64,000 nucleotides of DNA from Gammaproteobacteria bacterium. GTDB taxonomy: Bacteria > Pseudomonadota > Gammaproteobacteria > Pseudomonadales > Pseudohongiellaceae. Position 1 is the first letter of the stretch. Each line of letters starts with the position of its first letter. The stretch is taken from positions 244,329 to 308,328 of the forward strand of contig VYCF01000024.1 in NCBI GenBank assembly GCA_009844085.1. Direction: 5' to 3'. Shown here piece by piece: positions 8,939 to 21,423 of the stretch. Under the pieces are notes generated by a model that saw only the letters and a program-made list of their open reading frames with translations, was not told the DNA's origin and made no database searches. Both the position numbers and the translations under genes were made by a program.

Positions 8939-9628
8939 TCAGCCCGTGGTATGAATCTGCCGGTGCAGAATACTGGAAAACTCGTCGGTGAAGGTGATGT
9001 AACTGCCGGTTACCGAATCCACTTTCGACGTATAGCGATTATAGGCGACCACCGCCGGTATCGCCGCGAACAGGCCGATGGCGGTCACGATCAGCGCCTC
9101 GGCGATGCCCGGCGCCACCACCTGCAAGGTAGCCTGGGTCTGGCTGGCGAGCCCGATGAAGGCGTTCATGATGCCGATCACGGTCCCGAACAGGCCGATA
9201 TAGGGAGAGACGGAACCTACCGTCGCCAGAAAGGCCAGGTGCCGTTCGAGTTTTTCCTCTTCCCGCGAATACGCGACCCGCATGGCGCGCTGGGCGCCTT
9301 CCATGACCGCTTCCCCGTCGACATTGCCTTGCTGCCGCAAGCGCATGAACTCCTTGAATCCGACCCGGAAGATATTCTCCATGCCGACCATGGGCACGCC
9401 TTCCTCCTGCATCTGGCTGCCTTCCTTGTATAACAGACCGAGATCGATTCCCGACCAGAAGCGTTCCTCGAAATTCAATACGCCTTTCTCGGCGGCGGCA
9501 AGCACCAGGTAGCGCTGCACGATGATGCCCCAGGAAGTGATCGAAAGCGCGATCAGAATGAAGATGACGATCTGTACTTCGATGCTGGCGCCGAAGATCA
9601 GTTGCATTGGCCCTAGTTGTTCACCCAC
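8939..9628 (-). CDS. tolQ: Tol-Pal proton-channel subunit TolQ
   Basis: ExbB/MotA-family inner-membrane protein. Three hydrophobic spans are visible: IEVQIVIFILIALSITSWGI, SPYIGLFGTVIGIMNAFIGL and IAEALIVTAIGLFAAIPAVV; the latter two contain the family's channel Thr/Gly-rich motifs. I keep a GTG start preceded by GGAG at 8 bases; an ATG seven codons later (MQLIFGAS) is possible. ybgC, usual between ruvB and tolQ, is missing here. Confidence 0.96.
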   Translation of the reverse strand: MGEQLGPMQLIFGASIEVQIVIFILIALSITSWGIIVQRYLVLAAAEKGVLNFEERFWSGIDLGLLYKEGSQMQEEGVPMVGMENIFRVGFKEFMRLRQQGNVDGEAVMEGAQRAMRVAYSREEEKLERHLAFLATVGSVSPYIGLFGTVIGIMNAFIGLASQTQATLQVVAPGIAEALIVTAIGLFAAIPAVVAYNRYTSKVDSVTGSYITFTDEFSSILHRQIHTTG

Positions 9629-9655
9629 TCCGTTTTCTCCAGGTTATGCAGCTCT

Positions 9656-10681
9656 TCATTTCGGGCCGAACAGATCGTCCGCTCCGGCTTGTTCCGGCAG
9701 TCCGAAATAGCGATAGGCGTATTGCGTCACCACTCTTCCGCGAGGCGTGCGCATGATGAAGCCCTGCTGGATCAGGAAGGGCTCCAGGATGTCTTCAATG
9801 GTATCACGCTCCTCCCCAATGGCCGCCGCGAGGCTGTCGACTCCGACCGGCCCGCCGGAGAATTTTTCGATCATCGTGTGCAGCAATCGCCGGTCCATGT
9901 GATCGCAGCCATTGCCGTCGATATGCAGCATGTCGAGCGCCCTGCCCGCCGACCCGCGAGTGACCTTGCCGTCCTCCTTCATTTCGGAGATATCGCGCAC
10001 CCGCCGCAACAGTCGATTGGCGACGCGCGGCGTGCCGCGGGAACGGCGCGCGATTTCACTTGCGCCTTCCTTGCTGGTTTCGGTGCCGAGGATGCCCGCG
10101 GAGCGCGTGACGATCCGCGCCAATTCGTCGACGCTGTAGAACTCGAGTCGCTGGACGATGCCGAAACGGTCGCGCAGCGGCGAAGTGAGCAGTCCGGCGC
10201 GGGTGGTCGCCCCGACCAGGGTGAAAGGAGGCAGGTCCAGCTTGATCGAGCGCGCCGCCGGTCCCTCGCCGATCATGATATCGAGCTGGTTGTCCTCCAT
10301 CGCCGGATAGAGAATCTCCTCGATTGCCGGCCGCAGGCGATGAATTTCGTCGATGAAGAGGACGTCGCCCTCCGCCAGGTTGGTCAGGATCGCGGCAAGA
10401 TCGCCGGACTTTTCCAGCACCGGACCGGCGGTGCTGCGGATGGAAACCCCCATCTCGTTGGCAATGATACGCGCCAGCGTGGTCTTGCCGAGACCCGGCG
10501 GGCCGAAGATCAGGGTGTGGTCGAGGCATTCCGCGCGTTTGCGGGCTGCGCCGATGAAAATCTCCATCTGCTCCTTGACTTGTTGCTGGCCGATGTATTC
10601 GCGCAAATGCAGCGGCCGCAGCGATTCCAGGTTGTCTTCGGGTCCGGTCACTTCCGGGGTGATGACGCGCTGCTCTTTCAT
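9656..10681 (-). CDS. ruvB: Holliday-junction branch-migration helicase RuvB
   Basis: AAA+ motor that drives branch migration with RuvA. Walker A is [11 protein letters not shown], Walker B is [11 protein letters not shown], and sensor region [10 protein letters not shown] plus C-terminal winged helix [10 protein letters not shown] are present. It has 341 residues. Its ATG overlaps the ruvA stop by one base (TAATG). No LexA box was seen ahead of the ruv genes. Confidence 0.98.
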   Translation of the reverse strand: MKEQRVITPEVTGPEDNLESLRPLHLREYIGQQQVKEQMEIFIGAARKRAECLDHTLIFGPPGLGKTTLARIIANEMGVSIRSTAGPVLEKSGDLAAILTNLAEGDVLFIDEIHRLRPAIEEILYPAMEDNQLDIMIGEGPAARSIKLDLPPFTLVGATTRAGLLTSPLRDRFGIVQRLEFYSVDELARIVTRSAGILGTETSKEGASEIARRSRGTPRVANRLLRRVRDISEMKEDGKVTRGSAGRALDMLHIDGNGCDHMDRRLLHTMIEKFSGGPVGVDSLAAAIGEERDTIEDILEPFLIQQGFIMRTPRGRVVTQYAYRYFGLPEQAGADDLFGPK

Positions 10682-11295
10682 TACCCGCTTCCCGCCCCCG
10701 GCGCCATGCTTTTCAGCGCAAGGCGGATCAGATCTTCGGTTTCGGCGGCGCCCGGATGATCGCGCTTGATGCGGGCGATCAATCTTGCCGCCTGCTGTTG
10801 CTTGTAGCCGAGACTGACCAGTGCGTCCTCTGCTTCCCGGCCGCCGCCAGCGGCCGTACGCCCGGCTTCCTGGGGAAGCTGGACCACGCTGTCGTCATCG
10901 AGCCGGTCGCGCAATTCCACGATGATTCGTTCGGCGGTCTTCCTGCCGATTCCGGGCACGCTGCTCAAACGGGAAACATCACCGCCTTGCACGGCCGCGA
11001 CGAGTTCCCCGGCGCTCATGCCAGAAAGCAGGGCAAGGGCCATGCGCGGCCCGACGCCGCTGACCTTGATCAGATGCCTGAACGCCTGCTTCTCCCGCGC
11101 GTCGGGAAATCCAAACAGCACCTGGGCGTCTTCGCGCACGGCAAGATGGGTGTGCAATTCGAGTTCTTCGCCGATTTCGGGCAATCGCTCGAATGCGCTC
11201 AGGGGTATCTGGACTTCGTAGCCGACGCCGCCGGCCATGACGAGAACTTCCGCCGGCGCCTTCTCCGCCAGGATGCCGCGAATGCGTCCGATCAC
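10681..11295 (-). CDS. ruvA: Holliday-junction DNA-binding protein RuvA
   Basis: Tetrameric protein that holds the Holliday junction in a square-planar form for RuvB and RuvC. The OB-fold N-terminus ([19 protein letters not shown]) is followed by two helix-hairpin-helix motifs ([15 protein letters not shown] and [15 protein letters not shown]) and a C-terminal RuvB-binding domain. It uses a GTG start that overlaps the ruvC stop (GTGA). Confidence 0.97.
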   Translation of the reverse strand: MIGRIRGILAEKAPAEVLVMAGGVGYEVQIPLSAFERLPEIGEELELHTHLAVREDAQVLFGFPDAREKQAFRHLIKVSGVGPRMALALLSGMSAGELVAAVQGGDVSRLSSVPGIGRKTAERIIVELRDRLDDDSVVQLPQEAGRTAAGGGREAEDALVSLGYKQQQAARLIARIKRDHPGAAETEDLIRLALKSMAPGAGSG

Positions 11296-11813
11296 CGCCG
11301 GAACCTCCTGCGGCTGTATGAGCTTGCGGCTGTAATTCGAACCAGGCTGTCCCTGGTATGGGCGTGGCAGATTGCAACGGCGAGCGCGTCGGCGGCGTCT
11401 TCGGCAATGTCGCCCTTGACTCCGAGCAGCACCTTGACCATATGTTGCACCTGTTCCTTGCCTGCCGCGCCGCTTCCCGCCACCGCCTGCTTGACCTTGC
11501 GCGCGGAATATTCCGCCACCGGCACGCCATGGGCCAGGCAGGCGACGATGGCGCTGCCCCTGGCTTGTCCGAGCTTGAGCGCCGAAGCCGCGTTGCGGCC
11601 CATGAACACTTCCTCGACCGCCGCCTCATCCGGCGCGAACTCTTCCACCACGCGGCCGAGGCCCTCGAAGATTTCGCGCAGCCGCTCGGGCTGCTCCGGA
11701 TGCGACATTCGGATACAGCCATGGCCAACATGTTCGAGCCGGTCTCCGGCCGAACGGACCAATCCGTAGCCGGTCACCCGGGAGCCCGGATCGATGCCGA
11801 TTATGGTACTCAC
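11292..11813 (-). CDS. ruvC: Crossover-junction endodeoxyribonuclease RuvC
   Basis: Resolves Holliday junctions produced by recombination. The RNase-H-fold start GIDPGSRVTGYGLV carries the first catalytic Asp (residue 8). AAVEEVFMGRNAASALKLGQ and the C-terminal EDAADALAVAICH carry the remaining acidic residues. The length of 173 residues is normal and the start is GTG. It heads the ruvCAB run, 43 bases after yebC. Confidence 0.97.
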   Translation of the reverse strand: MSTIIGIDPGSRVTGYGLVRSAGDRLEHVGHGCIRMSHPEQPERLREIFEGLGRVVEEFAPDEAAVEEVFMGRNAASALKLGQARGSAIVACLAHGVPVAEYSARKVKQAVAGSGAAGKEQVQHMVKVLLGVKGDIAEDAADALAVAICHAHTRDSLVRITAASSYSRRRFRR

Positions 11814-11856
11814 GCTTCCAGATTATCGGCTGGAAAGCCGGGAAAAAGAGACCGGA

Positions 11857-12600
11857 TTACAACTGTTCGGCCACTTCGGAGGGCACGTTGGCATTGGACC
11901 AGACATTCTGCACGTCGTCGAGATCTTCCAGGTGCTCCAGCAGCTTCAGCAGCCTGACGGCGCCGTCGAGATCGAGTTCGACTTCCGTGGAAGGCAGCAT
12001 GGTCATTTCAGCGCCGCGGAATTCAATTCCGGCGCTTCGGAATCGATCCTGCACCGCGCCGAAAGACTCCAGGTTCGTATGCACTTCGATGCCGCCATCG
12101 TCGTTTACGACGACATCGTCGGCCCCGGCTTCGAGCGCCAGTTCCATGATGGCGTCTTCATCGCCGCCGGGAGCGAAGGAAATCACTCCGGTGCGGCTGA
12201 AGAGATAGGCCACCGAGCCATTGGTTCCGAGCGAACCGCCGAACTTGCTGAATCCATGCCGCACCGCGGCGGCCGTGCGATTGCGGTTGTCCGTGAGGCA
12301 GTCGAGATAAATGGCCACGCCGCCGGGACCGTAACCTTCATAGGTCAATTCCTCGACGTCATCGCCGGCGCTCGGATTGGCGCCTCGGTCTATGGCGCGG
12401 TCTATGGTGTCGCGCGGCATGTTGGCGCCAAGCGCCTTGTCCACGGCCGCCCGCAGTCGCGGATTATCCGCCGGATTGCCGCCGCCGAGCCGGGCGGCAA
12501 CGGTCAGTTCGCGGATGATCTTGGTGAATATCTTGCCGCGCTTGGCGTCCTGCCCCGCCTTGCGATGCCTGATATTGGCCCATTTGCTGTGTCCCGCCAT
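11857..12600 (-). CDS. yebC: YebC/PmpR family regulator
   Basis: Member of the TACO1/YebC family; members are described as DNA-binding regulators and, more recently, as factors relieving ribosome stalling. The signature N-terminus [14 protein letters not shown] and the middle [19 protein letters not shown] are clear, with 247 residues in total. It lies between aspS (4 bases) and ruvC, the conserved gammaproteobacterial arrangement. Which role applies here cannot be told from sequence. Confidence 0.95.
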   Translation of the reverse strand: MAGHSKWANIRHRKAGQDAKRGKIFTKIIRELTVAARLGGGNPADNPRLRAAVDKALGANMPRDTIDRAIDRGANPSAGDDVEELTYEGYGPGGVAIYLDCLTDNRNRTAAAVRHGFSKFGGSLGTNGSVAYLFSRTGVISFAPGGDEDAIMELALEAGADDVVVNDDGGIEVHTNLESFGAVQDRFRSAGIEFRGAEMTMLPSTEVELDLDGAVRLLKLLEHLEDLDDVQNVWSNANVPSEVAEQL

Positions 12601-12604
12601 GCGT

Positions 12605-14371
<1,767 letters not shown>

Positions 14372-14833
14372 GGATTTCCCCGTTTTGCCGCCGCGTACAA
14401 AAAGCTGCGCATTATAACCAAACGGCCAATGATGCGGGAGAGCCCGCGCTTGCTGTGGGCTTGTTGAAGTGTTATATTCGACGGTTGGGCATATTGTTGA
14501 TTTTATTGATCCTTTGGCCCTCCAGATTTTTTAGTAGAGCCCGGAACGCACACGCTTTACCATTCGGCGTGATCCGGACTGCAGAAGACAAGTACGGGAA
14601 TTCCGATTCGGCCGGCCATGTCGCCCCAAGGCGACGGCCCCGAAGTGACAACAAGCTGAAAGATTGTTGCACACTACAATACATTGCATTCAGGCGCCGG
14701 TATTGTCGGCGTCTGTCCATCGCCAGCCTGACGCCGGCACGGGCCAAACGCCCCTGAACACGGCTTGACGGAAATCGGCCTGCCTTTGCATTCCCTTGCT
14801 TGCTTCTGCGTTTATCCATGAGGAAACAAACGC
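14372..14833. promoter_or_regulatory. Divergent aspS/rne intergenic region with long rne leader
   Basis: 462 bases without a credible gene between the divergent aspS and rne. The rne Shine-Dalgarno GAGGAAA is clear 8 bases before its ATG. Several self-complementary GC-rich stretches (around 14610-14650 and 14690-14760) could fold in the rne leader. In E. coli a long structured rne 5' UTR mediates RNase E autoregulation; the same use here is inference. I could not pick a convincing -35/-10 pair. Confidence 0.4.
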
Positions 14834-17347
14834 ATGAAACGCATTTTGGTAAATGCAGCCCAGCATGAGGAATTGCGGGTTGCGCTGGTCGATGGCCAGA
14901 AATTGTACGATCTCGACATAGAGTTCCCCAACAAGGCGCGCAAGAAAGCTAACATCTACAAGGGCCTGATCACCCGGGTCGAACCCAGTCTCGAAGCCGC
15001 TTTCGTCGACTTCGGCGCGAGCCGGCACGGATTTCTGCCCTGGAAGGAAATTTCCGACCAATATCGCGACGGCGCCGACAATGGCGGCAGCCCGATCAAG
15101 GAAGGCGCGGAAGTTGTCGTGCAGGTCGAAAAGGAGGAGCGCGGAAACAAGGGCGCGGCCCTGACCACATTCGTCAGCCTGGCGGGACGCTACCTGGTGC
15201 TGATGCCGAACAATCCCAAGCTGGGAGGCATCTCGCGCCGCATCGAAGGCGACGAGCGCTCGGAAGTGAAGGAATCGCTGCGCGCGCTGGACATTCCCGA
15301 CGACATGGGGCTGATCGTGCGCACGGCCGGTGTCGGCAAGGAGACCCAGGATCTGCAATTGGACCTGGACTACCTGACCAACCTGTGGCGGGCGGTGCAG
15401 GAAGTCGCCGGCAAGAAAAAAGCGCCGTTCCTGATTCACGAGGAAAGCAATGTCGTCCTTCGCACGATTCGCGACTATCTGCGCAAGGAAATCGGCGAAG
15501 TGCTGTTCGATACCAACGAAACGTACGAAGAAGCGATGCAGTTCGTGCGCCAGGTGATGCCGCAATACGAAAGCCGCATCAAGTTGTACGAAGAGAAACT
15601 GCCCCTGTTCAACCGCTTCCAGATCGAGAACCAGATCGAAAGCGCTTTCGGCCGCGACGTGAGACTGCCCTCGGGCGGCACGATGTCGATCGACCCGACC
15701 GAAGCCCTGGTGGCGATCGACATCAATTCGGCCCGCGCCACCCGCGGCGCCGACATCCAGGAAACCGCGCTGACCACCAATCTCGAAGCGGCCGATGAAA
15801 TTGCCCGGCAATTGCGGCTGCGGGATATCGGCGGCCTGATCGTCATCGATTTCATCGACATGGGCTCGAACCAGCATCAACGCCTGGTGGAAAATCGCAT
15901 ACGGGAAGCGCTCGAAGCCGATCGCGCGCGAGTGCAACTCAGCCGGATATCCCGCTTTGGCCTGCTCGAGATGTCCAGGCAGCGGCTGCGCGCTTCACTC
16001 GGCGAGACCAGCAGCATCGTTTGTCCGCGCTGCAGCGGGCAAGGCCGCGTCAGGGACGTCAAGTCGCTCGCGCTGTCGATCATGCGCATCATGCGGGAAG
16101 AGGCAAGCAAGGAAAAAAATCGCGAAGTCCGCGTCGCGGCCCCGCTCGATGTCGCTGCCTACCTGCTTAACGGCAAGCGCGACGAAATCGCCGATATCGA
16201 AGAAGAGAGCGGCTCCAGCCTCGTGATTCTTCCGGCGACCGAGTTGGTGACGCCGCATTACCGGGTCGCCGGCGTCAATCGCAAGGGCGAAGAATACGAA
16301 ATCGACAGCACCGAGACGCCCGCCGGCCAACGGCGGCCCGCCCGCGCCCACCCCCCCCCGGGGGAACCCCGGCGCGCGTTTGCGGCCGCGCGTCCGCAAC
16401 GGCCCGCTGCCGGTACCGGGCCCGTCGCCTTCCTGAACAACGCGATCCGCAATCTGTTCGGCGGCGGCGAAGCGGAAACAGTTGCAAAGCCCGCCGAAGC
16501 CCCGGCCGAAGCTCGCCCGCCGCGGGAGAAACCGGACCGTGCGGCGCCCAAGCGCGAACGAAAGTCCGAAAGCCGACCCAAGGGCGAAAAACGCGCCAGG
16601 GCGGAAAGCGGAAAGCGGGAAAAAGCGCCGCGCAAGGAATCCACCGGCCGCGGCCGTGGCGGCAAGACTCGCAAACAGACCGCGCAATCCACAAAAGCAT
16701 CGGAAACCCCGGCTGCCGAAGCCCGTCAGGCCGAAAAGTCGGCAAGCGAAGAATCAACGGAAGAACAGCAAACGGCGCAGGGCAAGGCCAGGCGCCGGCC
16801 TGCCGCGAAGCGGCCCCGCAGCAGCACGCAACGCAAACGCGGGCCGAAACCCGCCGACGCCACGCCTGAAGAATCCGCCGTGGAGGAGAATCTGACGGCC
16901 ACGCAGGAAACCGAAGTAGAGGCGGTTTCGCCTCCGGCCGAAGCTCTTGCTGAAGCTCTTCCCGAACCCGCGGAAACTCCGGCTGAAACCGATTCAGGGA
17001 AAACCGAAGATATCGCCGCGCAACCCGACGTCACCGCACAGGATCTGCCTGCAAGCGAGGAGCCGACCGAACCGGCTGCCGCGGAAGCCGCGGAAACGGC
17101 TCCCGCCGAAGGCGATTCCAAAGCAAGCAAAAAAGGCAAGTCCAGGGGCGGCGCGAAATCCGCCGGCAAATCCAAAGCCGGACGGCCGCGCAAGAAAACG
17201 GTGAAAGCCGCCGCGGATGAGCAGGAATCGGCGGCGACTCCGGAACAGGCGGATAAGGAAGAACCGAAAGAAGCTGAGTTTCAGGGCCGAGCGCCGAACG
17301 ATCCAAGGGAAGTGCGCCGCCGGGAAGAGACGACCGCTTCGAACTGA
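14834..17347 (+). CDS. rne: Ribonuclease E
   Basis: Essential endoribonuclease for mRNA decay and rRNA/tRNA processing. The S1 domain is near residues 35-120 ([18 protein letters not shown]). DNase I-like catalytic Asp residues lie in [13 protein letters not shown] and [14 protein letters not shown], and the Zn-link is [10 protein letters not shown]. The catalytic half ends near residue 480. The remaining tail is a disordered Arg/Lys/Glu/Ala/Pro region with [16 protein letters not shown], which may be a membrane-binding or degradosome micro-domain. At 837 residues the tail is shorter than in E. coli (1061). A C9-G5 run lies inside the tail (16351-16364), yet the frame stays open on both sides. 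Confidence 0.95.
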   Translation: MKRILVNAAQHEELRVALVDGQKLYDLDIEFPNKARKKANIYKGLITRVEPSLEAAFVDFGASRHGFLPWKEISDQYRDGADNGGSPIKEGAEVVVQVEKEERGNKGAALTTFVSLAGRYLVLMPNNPKLGGISRRIEGDERSEVKESLRALDIPDDMGLIVRTAGVGKETQDLQLDLDYLTNLWRAVQEVAGKKKAPFLIHEESNVVLRTIRDYLRKEIGEVLFDTNETYEEAMQFVRQVMPQYESRIKLYEEKLPLFNRFQIENQIESAFGRDVRLPSGGTMSIDPTEALVAIDINSARATRGADIQETALTTNLEAADEIARQLRLRDIGGLIVIDFIDMGSNQHQRLVENRIREALEADRARVQLSRISRFGLLEMSRQRLRASLGETSSIVCPRCSGQGRVRDVKSLALSIMRIMREEASKEKNREVRVAAPLDVAAYLLNGKRDEIADIEEESGSSLVILPATELVTPHYRVAGVNRKGEEYEIDSTETPAGQRRPARAHPPPGEPRRAFAAARPQRPAAGTGPVAFLNNAIRNLFGGGEAETVAKPAEAPAEARPPREKPDRAAPKRERKSESRPKGEKRARAESGKREKAPRKESTGRGRGGKTRKQTAQSTKASETPAAEARQAEKSASEESTEEQQTAQGKARRRPAAKRPRSSTQRKRGPKPADATPEESAVEENLTATQETEVEAVSPPAEALAEALPEPAETPAETDSGKTEDIAAQPDVTAQDLPASEEPTEPAAAEAAETAPAEGDSKASKKGKSRGGAKSAGKSKAGRPRKKTVKAAADEQESAATPEQADKEEPKEAEFQGRAPNDPREVRRREETTASN

Positions 17348-17363
17348 TCCGGCGAGGGGTTGC

Positions 17364-18305
17364 TTACAAGGCCTGTTCGAGTTCCGGCAAGGCCTTGAAC
17401 AGGTCCGCCACGAGACCGTAGTCCGCCACCTGGAAGATCGGGGCTTCCGCGTCCTTGTTGATGGCGACAATGACCTTGCTGTCCTTCATGCCGGCGAGAT
17501 GCTGGATCGCGCCGGAAATACCGACCGCGATGTATAGCTCCGGCGCGACGATCTTGCCGGTCTGTCCGACCTGCATGTCGTTCGGCACGAATCCCGCGTC
17601 GACGGCCGCGCGCGAAGCGCCGATGGCGGCGTTCAACTTGTCGGCGATTTTTTCGAGCAAGACGAAGTTTTCGCCGTTCTGCATGCCTCTGCCGCCTGAA
17701 ATCACGACTTTCGCCGAAGTCAGTTCCGGCCGCTCGGAAACGGAAAGGTTTTCGTCGACGAATGCGGACAGATCCTGTTCGACGACGATGTCGCAATTCT
17801 CGATCGAAGCCGCACCGCCGCTGCCCTGGGCGTCGAAGGCGGTTATTCGCACGGTGATGATCTTGACGGAGTCTTGAGACTGCACCGTCGCCAACGCATT
17901 GCCGGCGTATATCGGCCGCACGAACGTATCCGCCGATTCGACGGAGGAAATATCGGAAATCTGCGCGACGTCCAGCAGCGCCGCAATCCGCGGCATGAGG
18001 TTCTTGCCGGTCGTGGTCGCCGGCGCCAGCACGTGGGAATATGAGCCGGCCAGATCCCTCGCCAACGGCGCCAGGCTTTCGGGCAATTGATGCTCGTAGC
18101 ATGCGGCGTCGGCGAGGATCACCTTGGCGACCCCGGCAACCGCGGCGGCGGCCTCGGCCGTGCCGGCGCATTGATGTCCCGCCACCAGCACGTGTATTTC
18201 GGCCTGGTCGAGATGTCCCGCGATTTCCGCGGCGGCGGCGACCGCGTTCAGGCTCGCCGCCTTGAGCGAAGCGTTATCGTGTTCCGCGATGACCAATATC
18301 GACAT
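17364..18305 (-). CDS. etfA: Electron transfer flavoprotein alpha subunit
   Basis: FAD-binding subunit of the ETF heterodimer that carries electrons from acyl-CoA and other dehydrogenases to the quinone pool. The C-terminal FAD domain shows [35 protein letters not shown] and [19 protein letters not shown]. It has 313 residues and follows etfB by 18 bases. No ETF-ubiquinone oxidoreductase gene is in view. Confidence 0.96.
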   Translation of the reverse strand: MSILVIAEHDNASLKAASLNAVAAAAEIAGHLDQAEIHVLVAGHQCAGTAEAAAAVAGVAKVILADAACYEHQLPESLAPLARDLAGSYSHVLAPATTTGKNLMPRIAALLDVAQISDISSVESADTFVRPIYAGNALATVQSQDSVKIITVRITAFDAQGSGGAASIENCDIVVEQDLSAFVDENLSVSERPELTSAKVVISGGRGMQNGENFVLLEKIADKLNAAIGASRAAVDAGFVPNDMQVGQTGKIVAPELYIAVGISGAIQHLAGMKDSKVIVAINKDAEAPIFQVADYGLVADLFKALPELEQAL

Positions 18306-18323
18306 GCCGGTTTCCTGGATTTA

Positions 18324-19073
18324 CTAGATGACTCTCGCGTCGGTTTTCAACTTGTCGACGAGATCATGGACAGTCTCGACGATGATTCCGGCTTCCCGCT
18401 CGGCGGGAGGGGATATGCGCAAGGTCCCAAGGTTCGAAGCGGTATCCACTCCCAGATCGGCCGGCGTCAACTCGTCGATCGGTTTGCGCTTGGCCTTCAT
18501 GATATTCGGCAGCGAGGCGTAACGGGGTTCGTTCAGGCGCAGGTCGGTGGTGACGACTGCCGGCAACTTCAGCGAAACCGTCTGTTCGCCGCCGTCGATT
18601 TCCCTGGTTACCGTGATGCGGCCTTCATCGAGTTCGGCCTTGCAGGCGAAAGTGCCCTGGCCCATGCCGGCGAGCGCCGCCAGCATCTGTCCGACCTGGT
18701 TGTTGTCGCTGTCGATGGACTGTTTGCCCAGGATGACCAGATCGGGGGCTTCCCGATCCAGCAACGCCTTGAGAATCCTGGCGACCTGCAAGGGCGCGAC
18801 GTCGCTGTCGGCGGTAACGAGAATGCCGCGGTCGCAGCCGAGCGCAAGCGCGGTGCGCAATTGCTCCTGGCAGACCTGGGGGCCGATCGAGACCGCCACG
18901 ATTTCCTCGGCCTGGCCCTGCTCCTTCATGCGCACGGCCTGTTCGACCGCGATCTCGCAAAAGGGATTCATCGCCATTTTCGCATTGGCGAGTTCCATGC
19001 CCGTGCCGTCGGATTTGACGCGGACCTTGACATTGGCGTCGACTACGCGCTTGACGGCGACGAGTATCTTCAT
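18324..19073 (-). CDS. etfB: Electron transfer flavoprotein beta subunit
   Basis: AMP-binding subunit of ETF. The N-terminus [20 protein letters not shown] and the signatures [16 protein letters not shown] and [19 protein letters not shown] are characteristic. I start at the ATG before KILVAVKR (249 residues, the usual length) rather than 13 codons upstream. It is first in an etfBA pair. Confidence 0.96.
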   Translation of the reverse strand: MKILVAVKRVVDANVKVRVKSDGTGMELANAKMAMNPFCEIAVEQAVRMKEQGQAEEIVAVSIGPQVCQEQLRTALALGCDRGILVTADSDVAPLQVARILKALLDREAPDLVILGKQSIDSDNNQVGQMLAALAGMGQGTFACKAELDEGRITVTREIDGGEQTVSLKLPAVVTTDLRLNEPRYASLPNIMKAKRKPIDELTPADLGVDTASNLGTLRISPPAEREAGIIVETVHDLVDKLKTDARVI

Positions 19074-19136
19074 GAATGGAGGGATCCGTGCGGGTGCTGA
19101 AACGGGCGGCAATAATGCCGCTTTTGCCGAAAAGGG

Positions 19137-19724
19137 TCAACCGGAGTCTGGCACGGTTCTGCCCAACTCGAAGAAGCAGCCATTACTGTCGACGCCGGTA
19201 ACGATTTCGCCGTCTTCCCGGAATTGTCTGGCGGCCGCGACCAGGCGGTAGAACACGGACCGGCTGAGCAAGGCGTCCAGGCCGCCGCGCACGTGCACCG
19301 TGGGGTGGGGCTCTTCGACGCCGGTAACGCGGATCGGATGCTCCGCATCGACTTCGACGGTCTCCTCGACATTGGTGAAAAAGACGATTGCCTGCTCATG
19401 CCCGGGATTGCGGATTTCCATGTCGACGACCAGAAACGGGCAGTCGTCCACCTGGATGCGCATTTTTTCCACCGGGTTGACGAGAAAATAGTCGTCGCCT
19501 TCCCGTTTCAGGATCGAGGCGAACAGATTGACCATGGCCTGGCGCCGGATCGGCCTGCCTTCGTGATGCCAGACACCGTCGCGGCCGATGCGCAGGTCGA
19601 TATCGCCGCAGAATGGCGGATCCCAGAGATGCACCGGCGCCGGACCGCGCGGCTCTTTCAGACGGCGGATCATCCGGAACGGATCGGGCGCCGGGTCCGT
19701 ACTGTCGCTGGATTTGCCTTTCAA
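19137..19724 (-). CDS. DUF1285 domain protein
   Basis: A 195-residue protein of the DUF1285 family, function unknown. The family core is visible as HLWDPPFCGDIDLRIGRDG, ending in CFFELG near residue 190. No signal peptide or membrane span is seen, so it is probably cytoplasmic. It diverges from mnmH across 57 bases and lies 63 bases upstream of etfB on the same strand. Confidence is high for the family; there is no basis for a role. Confidence 0.85.
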   Translation of the reverse strand: MKGKSSDSTDPAPDPFRMIRRLKEPRGPAPVHLWDPPFCGDIDLRIGRDGVWHHEGRPIRRQAMVNLFASILKREGDDYFLVNPVEKMRIQVDDCPFLVVDMEIRNPGHEQAIVFFTNVEETVEVDAEHPIRVTGVEEPHPTVHVRGGLDALLSRSVFYRLVAAARQFREDGEIVTGVDSNGCFFELGRTVPDSG

Positions 19725-19781
19725 GAAGTTCTCACTGGTTCTGGTGATAAACTGGCCTTTGCATCAAGCCGTTCCCGCATT

Positions 19782-20888
19782 ATGCCAGCAGACTTCATGC
19801 AATCGGATTTCGCGCTCCTGTTCAAGCGCGACTGCCCCTTGCTCGACGTGCGCTCACCGGTGGAATTCGCCAGGGGGGCTTTCCCCGCGAGCACAAACAT
19901 ACCCCTGCTTACGGACGCGCAACGCACCGAGGTGGGAACCATGTATCGCCGCAGCGGCGGCGAGGCCGCAACCAGGCTCGGCCACAAACTCGTGAGCGGC
20001 GATTCGAGATCCGCGCTCATCGAACGCTGGCGGAATTTCATCGAGCACAATCCCGAAGCTCGCCTGTATTGTTTCCGCGGCGGACAGCGATCCCATGTCG
20101 TACAGCAATGGCTGCAGGAAGCAGGCGTCGAAATACCGCTCGTGCCGGGAGGTTACAAGGCCTTGCGCGGCTTTCTGCTGCACGTGCTCGAGGAGGCGGC
20201 GAGACTCGATTTTCTCGTTATCGCGGGCAAGACCGGCTGCGGCAAGACGCATCTGGTCACGGAATTGCCTTGCGCACTGGATATCGAAGGCGCCGCGGGG
20301 CATCGCGGCTCGGCCTTCGGCGCCCTGCCCGACCCCCAGCCGTCCCAGATCGACTTCGAAAACGCCATGGCCGTCGCCTTGCTGAAACTGGAATTCGAGT
20401 CGCTGCCGGTATTGATCGCCGAAGACGAAAGCCGCGCCGTGGGTTCGCTCGCCATTCCCCACGTGTTGTTCGACCGCATGAAACAGGCGCCGCTCGCCCT
20501 CATCGAAGAAAGCCTGGAAGTTCGGGTCGAAACGATTCTGCACGACTACATACTTGCGAATCTGGCGGCCTGGGAAGAATACAGTCCCGGCCGGGGCGCC
20601 GCCATATTGGAGCAGTCGCTGCTGGAGAGCCTGGAGAGGATTCGGCGCAGGTTGGGAGACGGCGGTTTCCGAAAGACCGGCGCCCTGATGCGGCAGGCTT
20701 TCACGGTGGAACGGCAGGAAAGTCTTGCGCTGCATCGGCGATGGATCTCTCTCCTGCTCGAGAATTACTACGATCCGATGTACGAATATCAACTCGCGCG
20801 CAAACTCCCCCGCGTGCGTTGCCGCGGCCGCCGCGAGGAAATCGCGCGCTGGTGCCGTACCTACATGTCCTCGTCGGCCACCGCGTAG
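19782..20888 (+). CDS. mnmH: tRNA 2-selenouridine synthase (SelU/MnmH)
   Basis: Replaces sulfur by selenium, via a geranylated intermediate, at the wobble 2-thiouridine of Lys, Glu and Gln tRNAs. The N-terminal rhodanese domain carries the catalytic Cys97 in YCFRGGQRS, the same number as in E. coli. A P-loop GKTGCGKT follows at about 149-156. I start at the ATG of MPADFMQSDF (368 residues); the frame is open far upstream but that part is antisense to the DUF1285 gene. Its last 28 bases overlap the convergent hpt. No selD is visible, so selenium use cannot be confirmed. Confidence 0.94.
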   Translation: MPADFMQSDFALLFKRDCPLLDVRSPVEFARGAFPASTNIPLLTDAQRTEVGTMYRRSGGEAATRLGHKLVSGDSRSALIERWRNFIEHNPEARLYCFRGGQRSHVVQQWLQEAGVEIPLVPGGYKALRGFLLHVLEEAARLDFLVIAGKTGCGKTHLVTELPCALDIEGAAGHRGSAFGALPDPQPSQIDFENAMAVALLKLEFESLPVLIAEDESRAVGSLAIPHVLFDRMKQAPLALIEESLEVRVETILHDYILANLAAWEEYSPGRGAAILEQSLLESLERIRRRLGDGGFRKTGALMRQAFTVERQESLALHRRWISLLLENYYDPMYEYQLARKLPRVRCRGRREEIARWCRTYMSSSATA

Positions 20889-21418
20889 ATGCCGTCCGCG
20901 TTGCGCAGATAGTTTTTATAGTCCATGCCATAGCCATAGACGTAGCGGTCGGGAACGTGCAGGCCGGAAAAATCCGCCGCTGCCAGCGCCTCGGGCCGGG
21001 GCCGCCGCTTGTCCACGAGCACTGCCGACAGGATGCGGGCCGCCCCCTGCTCCCGGCAATAGCGCAACACGGCCGAAAGGGTGTTGCCTTCATCGAGAAT
21101 ATCGTCGACGACGAGCACGACGCGCCCGCGCAGGTCGAGGGCGGGCATGACCCGGCATTCGATCTCCCCGCCCGAGGTCGCGCCCCGATACCGGGTCATA
21201 TGCAGATAATCGATTTGCAGGGGAAATTGCAGCCGCACCGCGAGCAGGCCGGTGACGATCAGCCCGCCGTTCATCACGCACAGCAGGATGGGATCGCTGC
21301 CGGCGAGTTCAGCGGTAATTTCCCGCGCCATCCTGTCCAGGGCCGCTTCGACCCGGACGGCGTCATGGATGCGAGCCGCGCGGCTCGCGATCGCGGCTAT
21401 CTCGTCAGCGGTCGGCAC
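20861..21418 (-). CDS. hpt: Hypoxanthine(-guanine) phosphoribosyltransferase
   Basis: Purine-salvage phosphoribosyltransferase, 185 residues. The PRPP-binding loop is VVLVVDDILDEGNTL, preceded by LCVMNGGLIVTGLLAVRL and followed by VDKRRPRPEA and PDRYVYGYGMDYKNYLRN, a typical HPRT end. It lies 5 bases downstream of the mscS-like gene, so probably co-transcribed, and overlaps the convergent mnmH by 28 bases. Preference for hypoxanthine or guanine cannot be read from sequence. Confidence 0.93.
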   Translation of the reverse strand: MPTADEIAAIASRAARIHDAVRVEAALDRMAREITAELAGSDPILLCVMNGGLIVTGLLAVRLQFPLQIDYLHMTRYRGATSGGEIECRVMPALDLRGRVVLVVDDILDEGNTLSAVLRYCREQGAARILSAVLVDKRRPRPEALAAADFSGLHVPDRYVYGYGMDYKNYLRNADGIYAVADEDM

Positions 21419-21423
21419 GGCGC

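Noticed and set aside
14472..14819. Small minus-strand frame (115 codons) in the aspS-rne gap
   Set aside because: Arg/Ser-rich, no recognisable motif and overlaps the rne leader; more likely non-coding.
16346..16370. C9-G5 run in rne, considered as a frameshifting sequence error
   Set aside because: The reading frame is the same and open on both sides, with RNase E-like tail composition downstream. A length error of a multiple of three cannot be excluded.
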